Source of the DNA: Curtobacterium aurantiacum | GTDB taxonomy: Bacteria; Actinomycetota; Actinomycetes; Actinomycetales; Microbacteriaceae | Assembly: GCF_018598555.1 (NCBI RefSeq) | Contig: NZ_JAHEWN010000010.1 | Coordinates: 89,824-153,823 of the forward strand | DNA: 64,000 nt | Direction: 5' to 3' | Shown: positions 30,949 to 40,039 of the stretch, piece by piece | How the letters are laid out: every line of letters starts with the position of its first letter | Numbering within the stretch: position 1 is the stretch's first letter | Notes under the pieces: generated by a model | What the model was told of the DNA's origin: nothing | Databases searched by the model: none | The model's input: the letters and a program-made list of their open reading frames with translations, nothing else | Position numbers and translations under genes: made by a program

Positions 30949-31392
30949 TCAGGAAGCCGGAGCGGTGGTGGTGATGCCGGAGATCACGTCGAGAGCGACC
31001 TCCTTCCCGTTCACGGTGACCGTGGGCACGCTGTTCGCGTACGACACGGCCGAGGCGGTCCCGGTGACGGGCTTGCCCGAGTCGGCGTCGGTGTAGCTGA
31101 CCTGCTTGCCGACGAGGTTCGCTGCGGCGATGCGCATCTGCAGCGAGAAGTTCTCGTTCCCCGTCGTGGTCTGGTTGGTGATCTGCTCCATCATCGCGAG
31201 CTGCGTCTGCTGGCTGATCATCTGGTTCGTGTCCATCGGCGAGGACGGGTCCTGGTTCCGCAGCTGCGTGACGAGCAGCTTCATGAACACCTCGGAGTCC
31301 ATCGTCTGGGACTTCTGGGATGCGGAGTTGGCGGCCAGGGCCGCTGCTTGCGCGGTCGGGTCCACGCTGCCGGTGATGCCGTCGATGGGCAT
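30949..31392 (-). CDS. flgD: Flagellar hook capping protein FlgD
   Basis: 147 residues from ATG 31392 with CAGGAA upstream. The N-terminal FlgD block is clear (MDSEVFMKLLVTQLRNQDPSSPMD, split over ~31-54) followed by QLAMMEQITNQ. The C-terminal part is short, with one small beta region, so this is a minimal FlgD. It forms the cap on which FlgE assembles. Confidence 0.93.
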   Translation of the reverse strand: MPIDGITGSVDPTAQAAALAANSASQKSQTMDSEVFMKLLVTQLRNQDPSSPMDTNQMISQQTQLAMMEQITNQTTTGNENFSLQMRIAAANLVGKQVSYTDADSGKPVTGTASAVSYANSVPTVTVNGKEVALDVISGITTTAPAS

Positions 31393-31417
31393 GGTGTGTT
31401 CCTGTTCGTGAGCCGGA

Positions 31418-32791
31418 TCAGGCGAGGACGTCGAGTCCCGCGGTGCGGATGGAGGGCGTGTGGGTGGTGGGCTGCGCGCGCGGGGTGACCCGCGCCTCCA
31501 GGCCGGGGTCGCCAGGAAGGACACGCGCGGCCGGACGCCCGTCGCGACCCGGCGCGTCCTGCGGCTGGTTCTGCGACGACAGGTCGAGGGTGGTGCTCAC
31601 CCCGGTGCCGACCGCGTCGCGGCGGAGGTCCGGGAGGACCTGGCGGACGGCCTCACGGCCGGCGTCCGACGCGGCGAACAGCTCGACGTGCATGCCGTGC
31701 GCGGTGACGTGCGCGCGGACCGTGACCGGGCCGAGGCTGTCCGGCACGACCTGCACGGTGACCACGTGCTCACCGGGGCCGGCCTGCGCGAGCGAGAACA
31801 CCGGCCGCGCCAGCTGCTGCGCGAGCGGTGCCGGCGCCGAGGGGGCGGCCGCGGAGGGCGCGCCGGCCGACGACGTCGCCACCACGAACGGCGCGTCGCC
31901 GCCGCGGGTCGGTGCCACGGCCGGGAGGCCCGGATCACCCGGCGTCGCCGCCTGCTGCTCCGTCCCGTGGCCGGCTCCGGAGCCGGTGGTGGCTGCCGGG
32001 GCGGTGGCCGCCGTGACGACCGGCGTCTGGGCCGTGGTCGCGATCGGGGTGCCGTCGTCGGTGCGCGTCGGCGCCGTGGCGGGGTTCACGGCAGCGGGGA
32101 CGGTTGCGGGTGCGGTGGCGGCTGCTGCGGCCGTCGCGGGGGTGGCGCCCGCAGCGGTCGCGAGCGCCGTCGTGGCAGTCTGCCTCGCGGACGTGGTTGC
32201 CGGAGCGGTCGTCGTCGAGGTCGGCGCGGCGCCGGACTCCGACGCTCCGGGGGACGCCGGTGCCTGCTGCGTGGTGCCGAGGGCAGTGGCGGTGGCCGGC
32301 GTCGGTGTCGACGGGACCTGCTGCGAGGTCGCGCCGTCCACGATCGGCGTCGTCGCCGCAGTGCCGGCGGTCGCTGCGGCGGCGACGACCGTGGCGTGCG
32401 GGTCGCCCGCGGAGGTCTCGGCAGAGCGGACGGTGGGCTCGTCAACCGTCCCGCTCGTCGCGGGTGCTGCCGGCGCGATCGGGGTCGCCACGAGCCCGGC
32501 GGCGAGCAGCGCCTGCGCGTCGACCGCCTCGGTCACGGGCACCGGCTGGTCCGGCGTGGACACGGACGCAGACGGCGTGGCGGCGGCGCTGGGCGTCGCA
32601 GCAGAACCGTCCGCCGTGCGACCGTCGGCGTCGTCCCGCCCGGGGGCGCCGTCGCCGGGGCGCCGCTCGGTCGCGACCGCGGCGGTCAACGCGGCACCGA
32701 AGGTCCCGGCGGCCGCGGGATCGGTGGCCGGTCCACGGGTGGAGCCCGAAGTGGTGGGCACGGACGGCTGGGTGGCGATGGTCAGGCTCAT
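31418..32791 (-). CDS. fliK: Flagellar hook-length control protein FliK
   Basis: 457 residues from ATG 32791. The first ~300 residues are an Ala/Thr/Pro-rich, low-complexity ruler. The C-terminal switch domain (GPGEHVVTVQVVPDSLGPVTV, RAHVTAHGMHVELFAASDA, ~335-400) is the Flg_hook fold that contacts FlhB. FliK measures hook length and triggers the FlhB specificity switch. Its start overlaps the peptidase gene by ATGA. One copy of the 13-mer GCCTGGAGGCGCG lies inside, reading GLEAR. Confidence 0.9.
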   Translation of the reverse strand: MSLTIATQPSVPTTSGSTRGPATDPAAAGTFGAALTAAVATERRPGDGAPGRDDADGRTADGSAATPSAAATPSASVSTPDQPVPVTEAVDAQALLAAGLVATPIAPAAPATSGTVDEPTVRSAETSAGDPHATVVAAAATAGTAATTPIVDGATSQQVPSTPTPATATALGTTQQAPASPGASESGAAPTSTTTAPATTSARQTATTALATAAGATPATAAAAATAPATVPAAVNPATAPTRTDDGTPIATTAQTPVVTAATAPAATTGSGAGHGTEQQAATPGDPGLPAVAPTRGGDAPFVVATSSAGAPSAAAPSAPAPLAQQLARPVFSLAQAGPGEHVVTVQVVPDSLGPVTVRAHVTAHGMHVELFAASDAGREAVRQVLPDLRRDAVGTGVSTTLDLSSQNQPQDAPGRDGRPAARVLPGDPGLEARVTPRAQPTTHTPSIRTAGLDVLA

Positions 32792-33540
32792 GCGGCGCTC
32801 CCGGACTGCATCATGGACAGCAGTGCGGCGGTCTGCAGGTCGGTCGCCGAGCGCGCTGCCGACGCTGCCGAGACGGTCGGCGCGGAGTCGGCCGCGGGGG
32901 CCTGGTGCGCGGGGACGATCCGGCGGATGGTCGCGATGTCGCCCTCGGCGTACCAGTTGTCGACGATCCGGACGTCCTTGCCGGGGCGCGGGGCGTGCAG
33001 CACCTTGCCGTCGCCGACGTAGATGACGATGTGGCCCTCGCCCTTCGGGATGATGAGGTCGCCGGGCTGGGCGTCCTTCAGGGAGCCCACCTCGACGCCC
33101 ATCTTCGCCTGGTCCGGCACGACCCGGGGCATCGTGACCCCGAGGTCCTTGAAGACCGTCTGCACCAGGCCCGAGCAGTCCATGCCCGCGGTCGTCTCCC
33201 CGCCGAACACGTACGGCACGCCGAGGTACTTCTTCGCGTCGGCGACGACGTCGGCCCCGGTGGCACCGCTGCCGGTGGCCAGGGTGCCGGCACCGGCGTC
33301 GACCGAGGTGGCGGGAGCGGCGGTCACCGGAGTGGTGGCACCGGCAGCCGCTGGCGCAGCGGTCGCAGCGGTGGCAGCGGTCGTGCCCCCCGCGGTGGCG
33401 AGGGCGTCCGCGAAGGCCGTCGACCCCGCGGCACCGCCGGCGGTCGACGTGCCGGGAGCGGCCGTGGCCGTCCCGCCGCGCAGGGTGTCGATCTGGGACC
33501 GGATCTCCGAGATCCGGGAGAGCACCGCTTCGACGCTCAT
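32788..33540 (-). CDS. NlpC/P60 peptidoglycan hydrolase of the flagellar operon
   Basis: 250 residues. The N-terminal 20 residues form a helix (VEAVLSRISEIRSQIDTLRG); an Ala/Thr-rich linker leads to an NlpC/P60 domain (~97-215) with Cys122 (GMDCSGLVQ), His170 (GEGHIVIYVG) and a following polar residue. No classical signal peptide is seen, so export through the flagellar gate is plausible. Placed between fliK and fliJ, it is a good candidate for cutting wall peptides to let the rod through, the role FlgJ has in other bacteria. Confidence 0.85.
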   Translation of the reverse strand: MSVEAVLSRISEIRSQIDTLRGGTATAAPGTSTAGGAAGSTAFADALATAGGTTAATAATAAPAAAGATTPVTAAPATSVDAGAGTLATGSGATGADVVADAKKYLGVPYVFGGETTAGMDCSGLVQTVFKDLGVTMPRVVPDQAKMGVEVGSLKDAQPGDLIIPKGEGHIVIYVGDGKVLHAPRPGKDVRIVDNWYAEGDIATIRRIVPAHQAPAADSAPTVSAASAARSATDLQTAALLSMMQSGSAA

Positions 33541-33968
33541 CGGGCACCACCTTCCGTGCGGCGTCGTGCCGCGATCTCGTCGAGGGCGTTCTGTTCGGTC
33601 CGGAGTTCCTCGGCCGCATGCTGCGCGGTGTGCTTGCCCTCGAGCTTCTCGAGCCCGACGGCGGCGCGGCGGGCGGCGGTGTGGTCCTGCTGCGCCCGGT
33701 CGGCGTCGGCACGGCGGCTCCGCACGACGGCGTCGAGCTCCTCGAGCATCCCGCGGGTCGCTGCACGTGCCGCGGCGACGGCGCTCAGGGTCGCGGCGTC
33801 CTGGATCGGCTGGGCGTCCTCGCTGTCGGCGAGGCTCCGCCGGGCGGCGATCCGGGCGTCGGCGGCGTCGCGGACGCGTTCGTTCGCGGCGGCGAGGTTG
33901 GCGGCGGCACGGTCCTGTTCGGTGTGGCGCAGGCGCAGGAGTCCGGCGAGCGGGAAACGGCGGGCCAT
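33537..33968 (-). CDS. fliJ: Flagellar export protein FliJ
   Basis: 143 residues from ATG 33968, which overlaps the fliI stop by one base (GTG 33971 is the alternative). The protein is nearly all helical coiled coil (FPLAGLLRLRHTEQDRAAAN at the start, as in FliJ). FliJ inserts in the FliI hexamer and links it to FlhA. Sequence conservation is low; position after fliI is decisive. Confidence 0.85.
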   Translation of the reverse strand: MARRFPLAGLLRLRHTEQDRAAANLAAANERVRDAADARIAARRSLADSEDAQPIQDAATLSAVAAARAATRGMLEELDAVVRSRRADADRAQQDHTAARRAAVGLEKLEGKHTAQHAAEELRTEQNALDEIAARRRTEGGAR

Positions 33969-35311
33969 CACGACACCCCCAGCTGCTGCACGAGGCCACC
34001 GAGGCGCTGCCAGGACGCGTCGGCGGTCGCCCGCTCGTCCATGCCCTGGCGGAGGAACGCGTCGATCGCGCCCTGGTGGTCGACGGCGGCGTCCACGAGC
34101 GGGTTCGACCCGCGCTGGTACGCGCCGACGTCGAGCAGGTCCTGGGCTCCGGCACGGGCGGCCATCACCTTCCGCAGCACGGTGGCGGCGGCACGCTGCT
34201 CGGGTCGGGTGACCTTCGAGGCGACGCGGGACACCGAGCCCAGGGCGTCGACGGAGGGGAAGTGCCCGGTGATCGCGAGCTTGCGGTCCAGCACGACGTG
34301 GCCGTCCAGGATGCTGCGGGCCGCGTCCGCGACCGGCTCGTTGTGGTCGTCGCCGTCCACCAGCACGGTGTACATCCCGGTGATGCTGCCGACGCGGTCG
34401 GTCCCGGCGCGCTCGAGCAGTCCGGCGAGCACCGAGAACGTCGACGGCGGGTAGCCCCGGGTGGCCGGCGGCTCCCCCACGGACAGCCCGATCTCACGCT
34501 GCGCCATCGCGACCCGGGTGAGCGAGTCCATCATGAGCACGACGTCCTGGCCGGCGTCGCGGAACGACTCGGCGATGCGGGTCGCGACGAACGCGGCGCG
34601 GAGGCGCATCAGGGCGGGCTCGTCGGAGGTCGACACGACCACGATCGAGCGGGCGAGGCCCTCGGGTCCGAGGTCGTCCTCGAGGAACTCGCGCACCTCG
34701 CGGCCGCGCTCCCCCACCAGGGCGATGACGTTGACGGCCGCGTCGCTGCCGCGCGCGATCATCGAGAGCAGCGAGGACTTGCCGACGCCGGACCCGGCGA
34801 ACAGGCCCATGCGCTGCCCCCGGCCGACGGTGGTCAAGGTGTCGAGCACCCGGACGCCGAGCTGCATCGGGGTGTCGATACGGGTGCGCGCCATCGCGTT
34901 CGGGGTGTCGTGGTCGAGCGGGACCCAGGTGACCGGTTCGCCGACGGGGCCCTCGAGCGGACCGCGGTCGTCGATCGGTCGGCCGAGCCCGTCGAGCACG
35001 CGACCGAACAGCCCGGATCCGGTGGGCACGAGCACCGGACGGCCGCTGGAACGTGCGGGCGTCCCGGCGGTGACCCCGGCCAGGCGGCCGAGCGGCATGC
35101 AGCGCACGCCCGAGGCGTCGGTCGCGACGACCTCGACGGCCGTCTGTTCGCCGTCCTCGGCGCCGACGGTGACGACCTCGCCGACGCGGGCGTCGAGGCC
35201 GGCGATCGTGAGCCCGAGGCCGACGGCACTCGTGACGACGCCGACCCGCGGGGGTGCGGCCTGGCGCAGCGCCTCGTCGAGGCCGCGCGGACGGAGCAGC
35301 GTGGCGGTCAC
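33968..35311 (-). CDS. fliI: Flagellum-specific ATPase FliI
   Basis: 447 residues from GTG 35311. Walker A AGSGVGKS (172-179), Walker B VVLMMD (257-262), and the family block LVGERGREVREFLED (~198-212) are intact. Related to F1-beta, it forms the export ATPase hexamer with FliH and FliJ. It overlaps fliH by GTGA. Confidence 0.97.
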   Translation of the reverse strand: MTATLLRPRGLDEALRQAAPPRVGVVTSAVGLGLTIAGLDARVGEVVTVGAEDGEQTAVEVVATDASGVRCMPLGRLAGVTAGTPARSSGRPVLVPTGSGLFGRVLDGLGRPIDDRGPLEGPVGEPVTWVPLDHDTPNAMARTRIDTPMQLGVRVLDTLTTVGRGQRMGLFAGSGVGKSSLLSMIARGSDAAVNVIALVGERGREVREFLEDDLGPEGLARSIVVVSTSDEPALMRLRAAFVATRIAESFRDAGQDVVLMMDSLTRVAMAQREIGLSVGEPPATRGYPPSTFSVLAGLLERAGTDRVGSITGMYTVLVDGDDHNEPVADAARSILDGHVVLDRKLAITGHFPSVDALGSVSRVASKVTRPEQRAAATVLRKVMAARAGAQDLLDVGAYQRGSNPLVDAAVDHQGAIDAFLRQGMDERATADASWQRLGGLVQQLGVS

Positions 35312-35973
35312 CGGTCGGCTCCCGACGGTTCGACCCCGAGGGCCGTGCGGGCGCGGTCGAGTGCGGTGGCGATCCGGGCGTCGAGCATGCCGTCCGGCAG
35401 GTCGACGACGGCGTCGCCGTCGCGCAGCGCACGGTCGGCGACGACCGGCACGGGCAGGTCGAGGTCGGCGACGCGCGCAGCGTCCGCCGGGCTCAGCCGG
35501 ACGGCCACCGGGACCGTGCGGTCGACGGACGCGAGCGCACGCCGGACGGTGGCCTCGGCGCCGGACGCGATCCGGGCCTCCCGTCCGTCGGCGGGGTGCG
35601 CGTCCGTCGTGTCGTGGGCTGGCCTGGAGGCGCGGACCACGTTCCCGACGATCGCCTCGGCCAGGTCGACTGCCGCGCTCGCGACGGATGCCTCGGCGTC
35701 CGCCAGGACGGGTGCGACCGTGGACAGCATCGCGTTCGTGGCGGCGTCGAGGACCGCGATCCGACGGGCCGTGTCCGCCTGCAGGGCGGCGATCCGCGCC
35801 GCGTGCTCGGCGTCGAGCCGGGCGCGCAGGGCGTCCGTCTCGGCCTGCGCGGCACGGAGCCCGGCGGTGTACCCGGCGGCGTGTCCGCGGACGTCCGCGC
35901 TGGACGCACGCTCGCGCTCGGCGGGGTCGACGAGCACCGGGAAGGCGACGCGCTGCACGACGGTGTCAGTCAA
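35308..35973 (-). CDS. fliH: Flagellar assembly protein FliH
   Basis: 221 residues if it starts at TTG 35973, which overlaps the fliG stop (TTGACTGA); GTG 35958 is an alternative. The middle is a long Ala/Arg/Glu-rich helix with A-x3-G spacing at its start (SADVRGHAAGYTAGLRAAQA), the FliH hallmark. The C-terminal VRLSPADAARVADL ... DLPDGMLDARIATALDRAR part fits the FliI-binding domain. It regulates the ATPase and escorts it to the C-ring. One 13-mer copy lies inside, reading RASRP. Confidence 0.88.
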   Translation of the reverse strand: MTDTVVQRVAFPVLVDPAERERASSADVRGHAAGYTAGLRAAQAETDALRARLDAEHAARIAALQADTARRIAVLDAATNAMLSTVAPVLADAEASVASAAVDLAEAIVGNVVRASRPAHDTTDAHPADGREARIASGAEATVRRALASVDRTVPVAVRLSPADAARVADLDLPVPVVADRALRDGDAVVDLPDGMLDARIATALDRARTALGVEPSGADR

Positions 35974-37033
35974 CGAGCTCGTCCTCCTCGGCGCGGTGGA
36001 CGGTGACGATGCCCTGGGCCTCGAGCTCGCGCACGGATCGGACGACCTCGGCACGGGCCTCCTCGACCTGCGAGACGCGCACCGGGCCCATGGCCTGCAG
36101 TTCGTCGTCGAGCAGTTCGCGGTTGCGCTCGGACACGTTCGCGCGGATCGTCTCGATGACGGGTCCGGCGGCGCCCTTCATGGCGGTCGCGAGGATCTTC
36201 GAGTCGATCCCGCGCAGGACCTGCTGGATGTCACGGGCCTCGAGCTTGACGATGTCCTCGAAGGTGAGCATGCGCGAGCGGATGTCCTCGGCGAGCTCCG
36301 GGTCGCGGGCCTCGAGTCCCTCGAGCACGGCCTTCTCGGTCGCGACGTCGGAGCGGTTGATGATGTCGACGAGGGGCGCGATGCCGCCGACGACCTCGAC
36401 GCTCTCGCGGGGCGAGACGACGGCGCCGGCACGCTGGCGGAGCACCCCGGCCACGATGCCGACGGCCTCGGGCGTCGCGGTGCCCATCGTGGCGAACGCC
36501 TGTGCGACGTCGGTGCGGACGCGCTCGTCGACCCCGGCGAGCACGGCGCTGGCCTGGCCGGGCCCCAGGTGCGCGAGCACGAGGGCGATCGTCTGCGGCA
36601 GCTCGCCCTCGAGCAGCGAGATGACCTGGCCGGGTTCGGCGTCGTCGAGGAAGTCGAACGACTGGCCGGCCAGGTTCGAGGCCAGACGGTCCATCACGCC
36701 GGCTGCCCGCTCGGCGCCGAACGACGCCTCGAGCAGCCCGAGGGCGGTCTCCTTGCCGCCGCGCTTCTGCAGCCGGCCGCTCATGGTGATCCGGTGGAAC
36801 TCCGACAGGGTCTGGTCGACGACGGTGTCCTCGACACGGCGCATCCGGACGATCTCGGCGGAGATCTCCTCGGCCTCCATCTCGGTGAACTGCTTCATCA
36901 CCTCGGCGGCGCGGTCGGTCTCCATCTGCATGAGGATGAGCGCGACCTTCTGGGCGCCGGTCAGCGCGCGGTCGGTCGGGCCGGTGCCGCTGGTGTTCCC
37001 GGTGCCCCCGCCGCTCGGCATCAGCGCGCTCAC
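35966..37033 (-). CDS. fliG: Flagellar motor switch protein FliG
   Basis: 355 residues from GTG 37033. All three armadillo-like domains are present: KVALILMQMETDRAAEVMK (N), the EGELPQTIALVLAHL middle block, and the C-terminal torque helix region (FEDIVKLEARDIQQVLRGID, ILATAMKGA, ~265-300) with its charged residues. FliG bears on MotA. It overlaps the fliF stop (GTGA). Confidence 0.97.
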   Translation of the reverse strand: MSALMPSGGGTGNTSGTGPTDRALTGAQKVALILMQMETDRAAEVMKQFTEMEAEEISAEIVRMRRVEDTVVDQTLSEFHRITMSGRLQKRGGKETALGLLEASFGAERAAGVMDRLASNLAGQSFDFLDDAEPGQVISLLEGELPQTIALVLAHLGPGQASAVLAGVDERVRTDVAQAFATMGTATPEAVGIVAGVLRQRAGAVVSPRESVEVVGGIAPLVDIINRSDVATEKAVLEGLEARDPELAEDIRSRMLTFEDIVKLEARDIQQVLRGIDSKILATAMKGAAGPVIETIRANVSERNRELLDDELQAMGPVRVSQVEEARAEVVRSVRELEAQGIVTVHRAEEDELVD

Positions 37034-38700
37034 ACCGGTGCCCGGTCGTCGAGGAGCCCGCGCAGGAGCTCGGCGGTGCGCTTCGGGTCGCGCTCGGCCA
37101 GGGCGGAGATGTCCTGACGGCGGCGCTCGGCCGTGATCTCCTCGGTGGTCAGGACCTCGGTCGGCGGATCGCCCGCCGGCATCGCCGAGAGCACGGCGGT
37201 GGGGGCGTCACCGGCACCGAGCGTGACCCGGTCGCCGGTGCCGTCCATCGCGAGCGGCAGCTGGAACGTCTCGCCGGCGAAGGCGTCGAGTTCGCCGAGG
37301 TCGACGGCCTCGCGCTCCTGCTTCCGGTTGCGCCGGGCGACGAAGAACATGATCGCGATGACCGCGATGACGATGCCGATCACGATGCCCGCCGTGCGGA
37401 TCGACGACCACAGGGCCTCCTGCTGGTCGGCCTTCTCCTGCGCTTCCAGCGCCTTGGCGGCCTGGTCCGAGGCGCTCGTGTCGAAGTCCATCATCGCGAC
37501 CTGCACCTGGTCACCGCGGTCGCGGTCGACACCCGCCGCGGCGGACACCAGGTCGTTGATGCTCTGCAGGTTCGCGTTCTGCACGGCGTCGGCCTTCGCG
37601 TTCAGCGCGACCGAGATGGTCTGCCGGTCGAGCCCGCCCGAGGGGATCTGCGTGGTCTCGGTGGTGTGGTCGACGGCGTTGTTCTTGGTCGCCGACTCGT
37701 TCTTGTAGCCGTCGTCGCCGGCGCCGTCCGTCGCGGTGCCGTTCGGGACGGCGATGTTGTCCGGTCCGAGGACCCCGGTCGCACCGTTCCCCGCGCCGGC
37801 GCCCGCGCCGTACTCCTCGGTCGTGCTCGACTCGTTCAGCGCGACGGGGCCCGAGGTCGGGGCGGTGTAGCGCTCGGAGGTGCGGGTGCCGGACTCCTGG
37901 TTCATCGTCCCCGAGACCACGACGGTCGCGTTGCCGACCCCGAGCGTGGTGTCGAGCAGGTCCTGGATCTTCTTGCTCGTCGCGGCGTCGTAGTCGGCGG
38001 CCTGGTCGGCACCACTGCCGGTCGCGCCGGTGCCCACGGCGGACAGGGTCTGGCCCTTCGCGTCCACGACGGACACGTCGGTGGGCTGCATGCCCTCGAC
38101 CGAGGCACTCGTCAGGTGCACGATGGCCTGGACCTGGTCGCTGCTGAGCTCGGTGCCGTTGTCCGTCGCGATGAACACCGACGCGGTCGGGTCCTTCTCC
38201 TCGGACACGAACACGGACTTCTCCGGGATCGCGAGCTGCACGGTGGCGGTCTGGACGCCGTCCATCGCGCCGATGGTCTTGGCGAGTTCGCCCTCCATCG
38301 CGCGCTTGTACGTGACGTCCTGCTGGAACTCCGAGCTCGTCACGCCCATGTCGTCGAGCAGCGAGTAGCCGCCCTCGTTCGAGGACGGCAGGCCGTTGGA
38401 CGCCGCCTTGAGGCGCTCCGAGTACACCTGCGCCTGCGGCACGAGGATGGTCGCGCCGCCGTCGGTGAGCTGGAACGGCACACCGTCGGTCTGCAGCTGG
38501 TCGGTGATGGAGCTCGCGTCGGCCGCGGCCAGCCCGGTGAAGAGCGGCGCGTACGACGCCTTGCCGAGCCACGACGCGAGGGCGATCCCGCCGAGCACCA
38601 GCGCCGCGATCGCCAGGATCGCGATGGTGCGCTGGGCGGCGGAGAAGCCCTTCACGTACGCGCTGAGGCGCGCGAAGACGTTCTTGACGGCGACGGGCAT
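37030..38700 (-). CDS. fliF: Flagellar MS-ring protein FliF
   Basis: 556 residues with two membrane helices (IAILAIAALVLGGIALASWL, ~26-45; AGIVIGIVIAVIAIMFFVA, ~440-458). The YscJ/FliF ring-building motif domain (APLFTGLAAADASSITDQLQ, LPSSNEGGYSLLDDMG) lies after helix 1. The C-terminal ERDPKRTAELLRGLLDD segment binds FliG. ATG 38700 shares one base with the fliE stop. Confidence 0.97.
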   Translation of the reverse strand: MPVAVKNVFARLSAYVKGFSAAQRTIAILAIAALVLGGIALASWLGKASYAPLFTGLAAADASSITDQLQTDGVPFQLTDGGATILVPQAQVYSERLKAASNGLPSSNEGGYSLLDDMGVTSSEFQQDVTYKRAMEGELAKTIGAMDGVQTATVQLAIPEKSVFVSEEKDPTASVFIATDNGTELSSDQVQAIVHLTSASVEGMQPTDVSVVDAKGQTLSAVGTGATGSGADQAADYDAATSKKIQDLLDTTLGVGNATVVVSGTMNQESGTRTSERYTAPTSGPVALNESSTTEEYGAGAGAGNGATGVLGPDNIAVPNGTATDGAGDDGYKNESATKNNAVDHTTETTQIPSGGLDRQTISVALNAKADAVQNANLQSINDLVSAAAGVDRDRGDQVQVAMMDFDTSASDQAAKALEAQEKADQQEALWSSIRTAGIVIGIVIAVIAIMFFVARRNRKQEREAVDLGELDAFAGETFQLPLAMDGTGDRVTLGAGDAPTAVLSAMPAGDPPTEVLTTEEITAERRRQDISALAERDPKRTAELLRGLLDDRAPV

Positions 38701-39041
38701 CAGGCCTGCATCCTCATGATCTCGTTGAAGGCGTCGACGCCCTTGTTGCGGACGGCGGAGACGAGCTCGAGCGTGACCTGCGCGCGGGTGGCGGCGATGG
38801 TGGCGTCGTGGATGTCGTCGAGGTTGCCGGTGACGGCCTTGAGCGCGAGGGTCTTCGAGTCGCTCTGCAGCGACTGCAGCCCGTCGACGGCGTTGCCGAG
38901 GCTCGCGGCGAACCCGCTGCCGTCGGTCGTCGCACCGGCGGCACCGGTCGCGCTCGTGCTGTCGCTCGACGTCCCTGACACACTCGTCAGGGCGTTCGTC
39001 ATCGCGTTGGTGGTCACACCGTTGACGGCGTCGATGGGCAT
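38700..39041 (-). CDS. fliE: Flagellar hook-basal body protein FliE
   Basis: 113 residues from ATG 39041. The C-terminal ~75 residues follow FliE (SGFAASLGNAVDGLQSLQSD, HDATIAATRAQVTLELVSAV, RNKGVDAFNEIMRM). The N-terminus is Ser/Thr-rich. FliE joins the MS ring to the rod. It abuts flgC, whose stop lies at 39041. Confidence 0.94.
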   Translation of the reverse strand: MPIDAVNGVTTNAMTNALTSVSGTSSDSTSATGAAGATTDGSGFAASLGNAVDGLQSLQSDSKTLALKAVTGNLDDIHDATIAATRAQVTLELVSAVRNKGVDAFNEIMRMQA

Positions 39042-39436
39042 CAGTTCTTCCCGATCTGCAGTGCCGCCTCGTAGGCGGTCTTGGCACGGTCGACCACGGC
39101 GGCGTTCGCCTGGTAGCCGCGCTGGGCCATGATGAGGTCCGCCATCTGCGTGCCGAGGTCGATGTCGGGCATGCGGACGTAGCCCTCCTCGTTCGCGAGC
39201 GGGTGGTCCGGGTCGTAGGTCACGCGGCCGGCGGCGCTGCCGAACGCGGCGCCCTTGACGTAGGCGCCGGAGACGCCGTTGCCCTCCTGCACCTCGACGT
39301 AGCGCGCCTGGAACGCGGTGTCGTCCATCGACGTCACGGTGTTCGCGTTGGCGATGTTGTCCGAGACGGCGTCGAGCCACTTCCGGTGCACGGTCAGGCC
39401 GGTGCTCGCGATGCCGATCGCGTCGAAGGTCGTCAC
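39041..39436 (-). CDS. flgC: Flagellar proximal rod protein FlgC
   Basis: 131 residues from GTG 39436, overlapping the flgB stop (GTGA). N-terminal FDAIGIASTGLTVHRKWLDA, VSDNIANANTVTSMD and C-terminal PDIDLGTQMADLIMAQRGYQ, ANAAVVDRAKTAYEAALQIG are standard FlgC. Confidence 0.96.
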   Translation of the reverse strand: MTTFDAIGIASTGLTVHRKWLDAVSDNIANANTVTSMDDTAFQARYVEVQEGNGVSGAYVKGAAFGSAAGRVTYDPDHPLANEEGYVRMPDIDLGTQMADLIMAQRGYQANAAVVDRAKTAYEAALQIGKN

Positions 39437-39777
39437 GAGTTCGTCCGCATCGCCGCACGGACGCTGGTGAGCTCGGAGTTCATCGCCTGCGTGGCGAACT
39501 GGTACCGCAGCACGGTGTCGATGTTCGACAGCGTCTCCTCGTCGAGGTTGACGTTGTTGCCGTTCGTGTTCGTCGGCTCGAGGCTGCGCGCCATCGTCGG
39601 CGTGGTGGCGCCGTCGCCGTCCACGATCGACTTCGCGAGTGCGTCCTCGAACTGGACCTTCTCGGCGTGGTAGTTGGTGGTGTTGATGTTCGCGATGTTG
39701 TTCGCGATCACCTTCTGGCGCATCGACAGGCCGTCGAGTGCGCTCTGCAGCGCGACGCTCGTCACGGAATCGAACAC
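39433..39777 (-). CDS. flgB: Flagellar proximal rod protein FlgB
   Basis: 114 residues from GTG 39777. ALDGLSMRQKVIANNIANIN, TTNYHAEKVQFEDAL and the C-terminal QFATQAMNSELTSVRAAM fit FlgB. It is the first gene of the operon flgB-flgC-fliE-fliF-fliG-fliH-fliI-fliJ-peptidase-fliK-flgD-flgE and has its own sigma-28-like promoter and leader hairpins. Confidence 0.95.
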   Translation of the reverse strand: MFDSVTSVALQSALDGLSMRQKVIANNIANINTTNYHAEKVQFEDALAKSIVDGDGATTPTMARSLEPTNTNGNNVNLDEETLSNIDTVLRYQFATQAMNSELTSVRAAMRTNS

Positions 39778-39834
39778 GAAGGGGTCCCCTCGTCAAGGCG
39801 CATCATCGTGGTGACGACGTCGCCGTGCGGTGGT

Positions 39835-39849
39835 GGCCGATCCCTGGCC
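39835..39849 (-). promoter_or_regulatory. Candidate CsrA-binding hairpin 2 in flgB leader
   Basis: The flgB mRNA reads GGCC-AGGGATC-GGCC: a 4-bp stem with GGA in a seven-base loop. Confidence 0.45.
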
Positions 39850-39857
39850 GAACTGGT

Positions 39858-39872
39858 GAGCGATCCGTGCTC
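39858..39872 (-). promoter_or_regulatory. Candidate CsrA-binding hairpin 1 in flgB leader
   Basis: The flgB mRNA reads GAGC-ACGGATC-GCTC: a 4-bp stem with ACGGA in the loop, beginning about 9 bases after the -10 box. Confidence 0.45.
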
Positions 39873-39880
39873 GTGTGGCG

Positions 39881-39908
39881 CTATCGGAGCCCGTCGCCCG
39901 CAGCGTTA
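39881..39908 (-). promoter_or_regulatory. Sigma-28-like promoter for the flgB operon
   Basis: Minus strand reads TAACGCTG, 12 bases, TCCGATAG. The elements match those before flbD and fliC; the spacer is one base longer than the classical 11. Confidence 0.6.
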
Positions 39909-39958
39909 GACGTCGCCCCGAACAGGGGGCGATGCGGCGCGCGGCGGCGGTGCCGCGC

Positions 39959-40024
39959 GCGGGTGCGGGTGCGGCGGGCGGGTGCGGGTGCGGGTGCGGG
40001 CCGGTGTCGGTGTCGGTGTCGGTC
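39959..40024. repeat. GGTGCG / GGTGTC microsatellite
   Basis: Runs of GGTGCG with interruptions pass into three exact GGTGTC units (40003-40020). Non-coding and likely slippage-prone. Confidence 0.65.
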
Positions 40025-40039
40025 GTTGCGCACGCGGTC

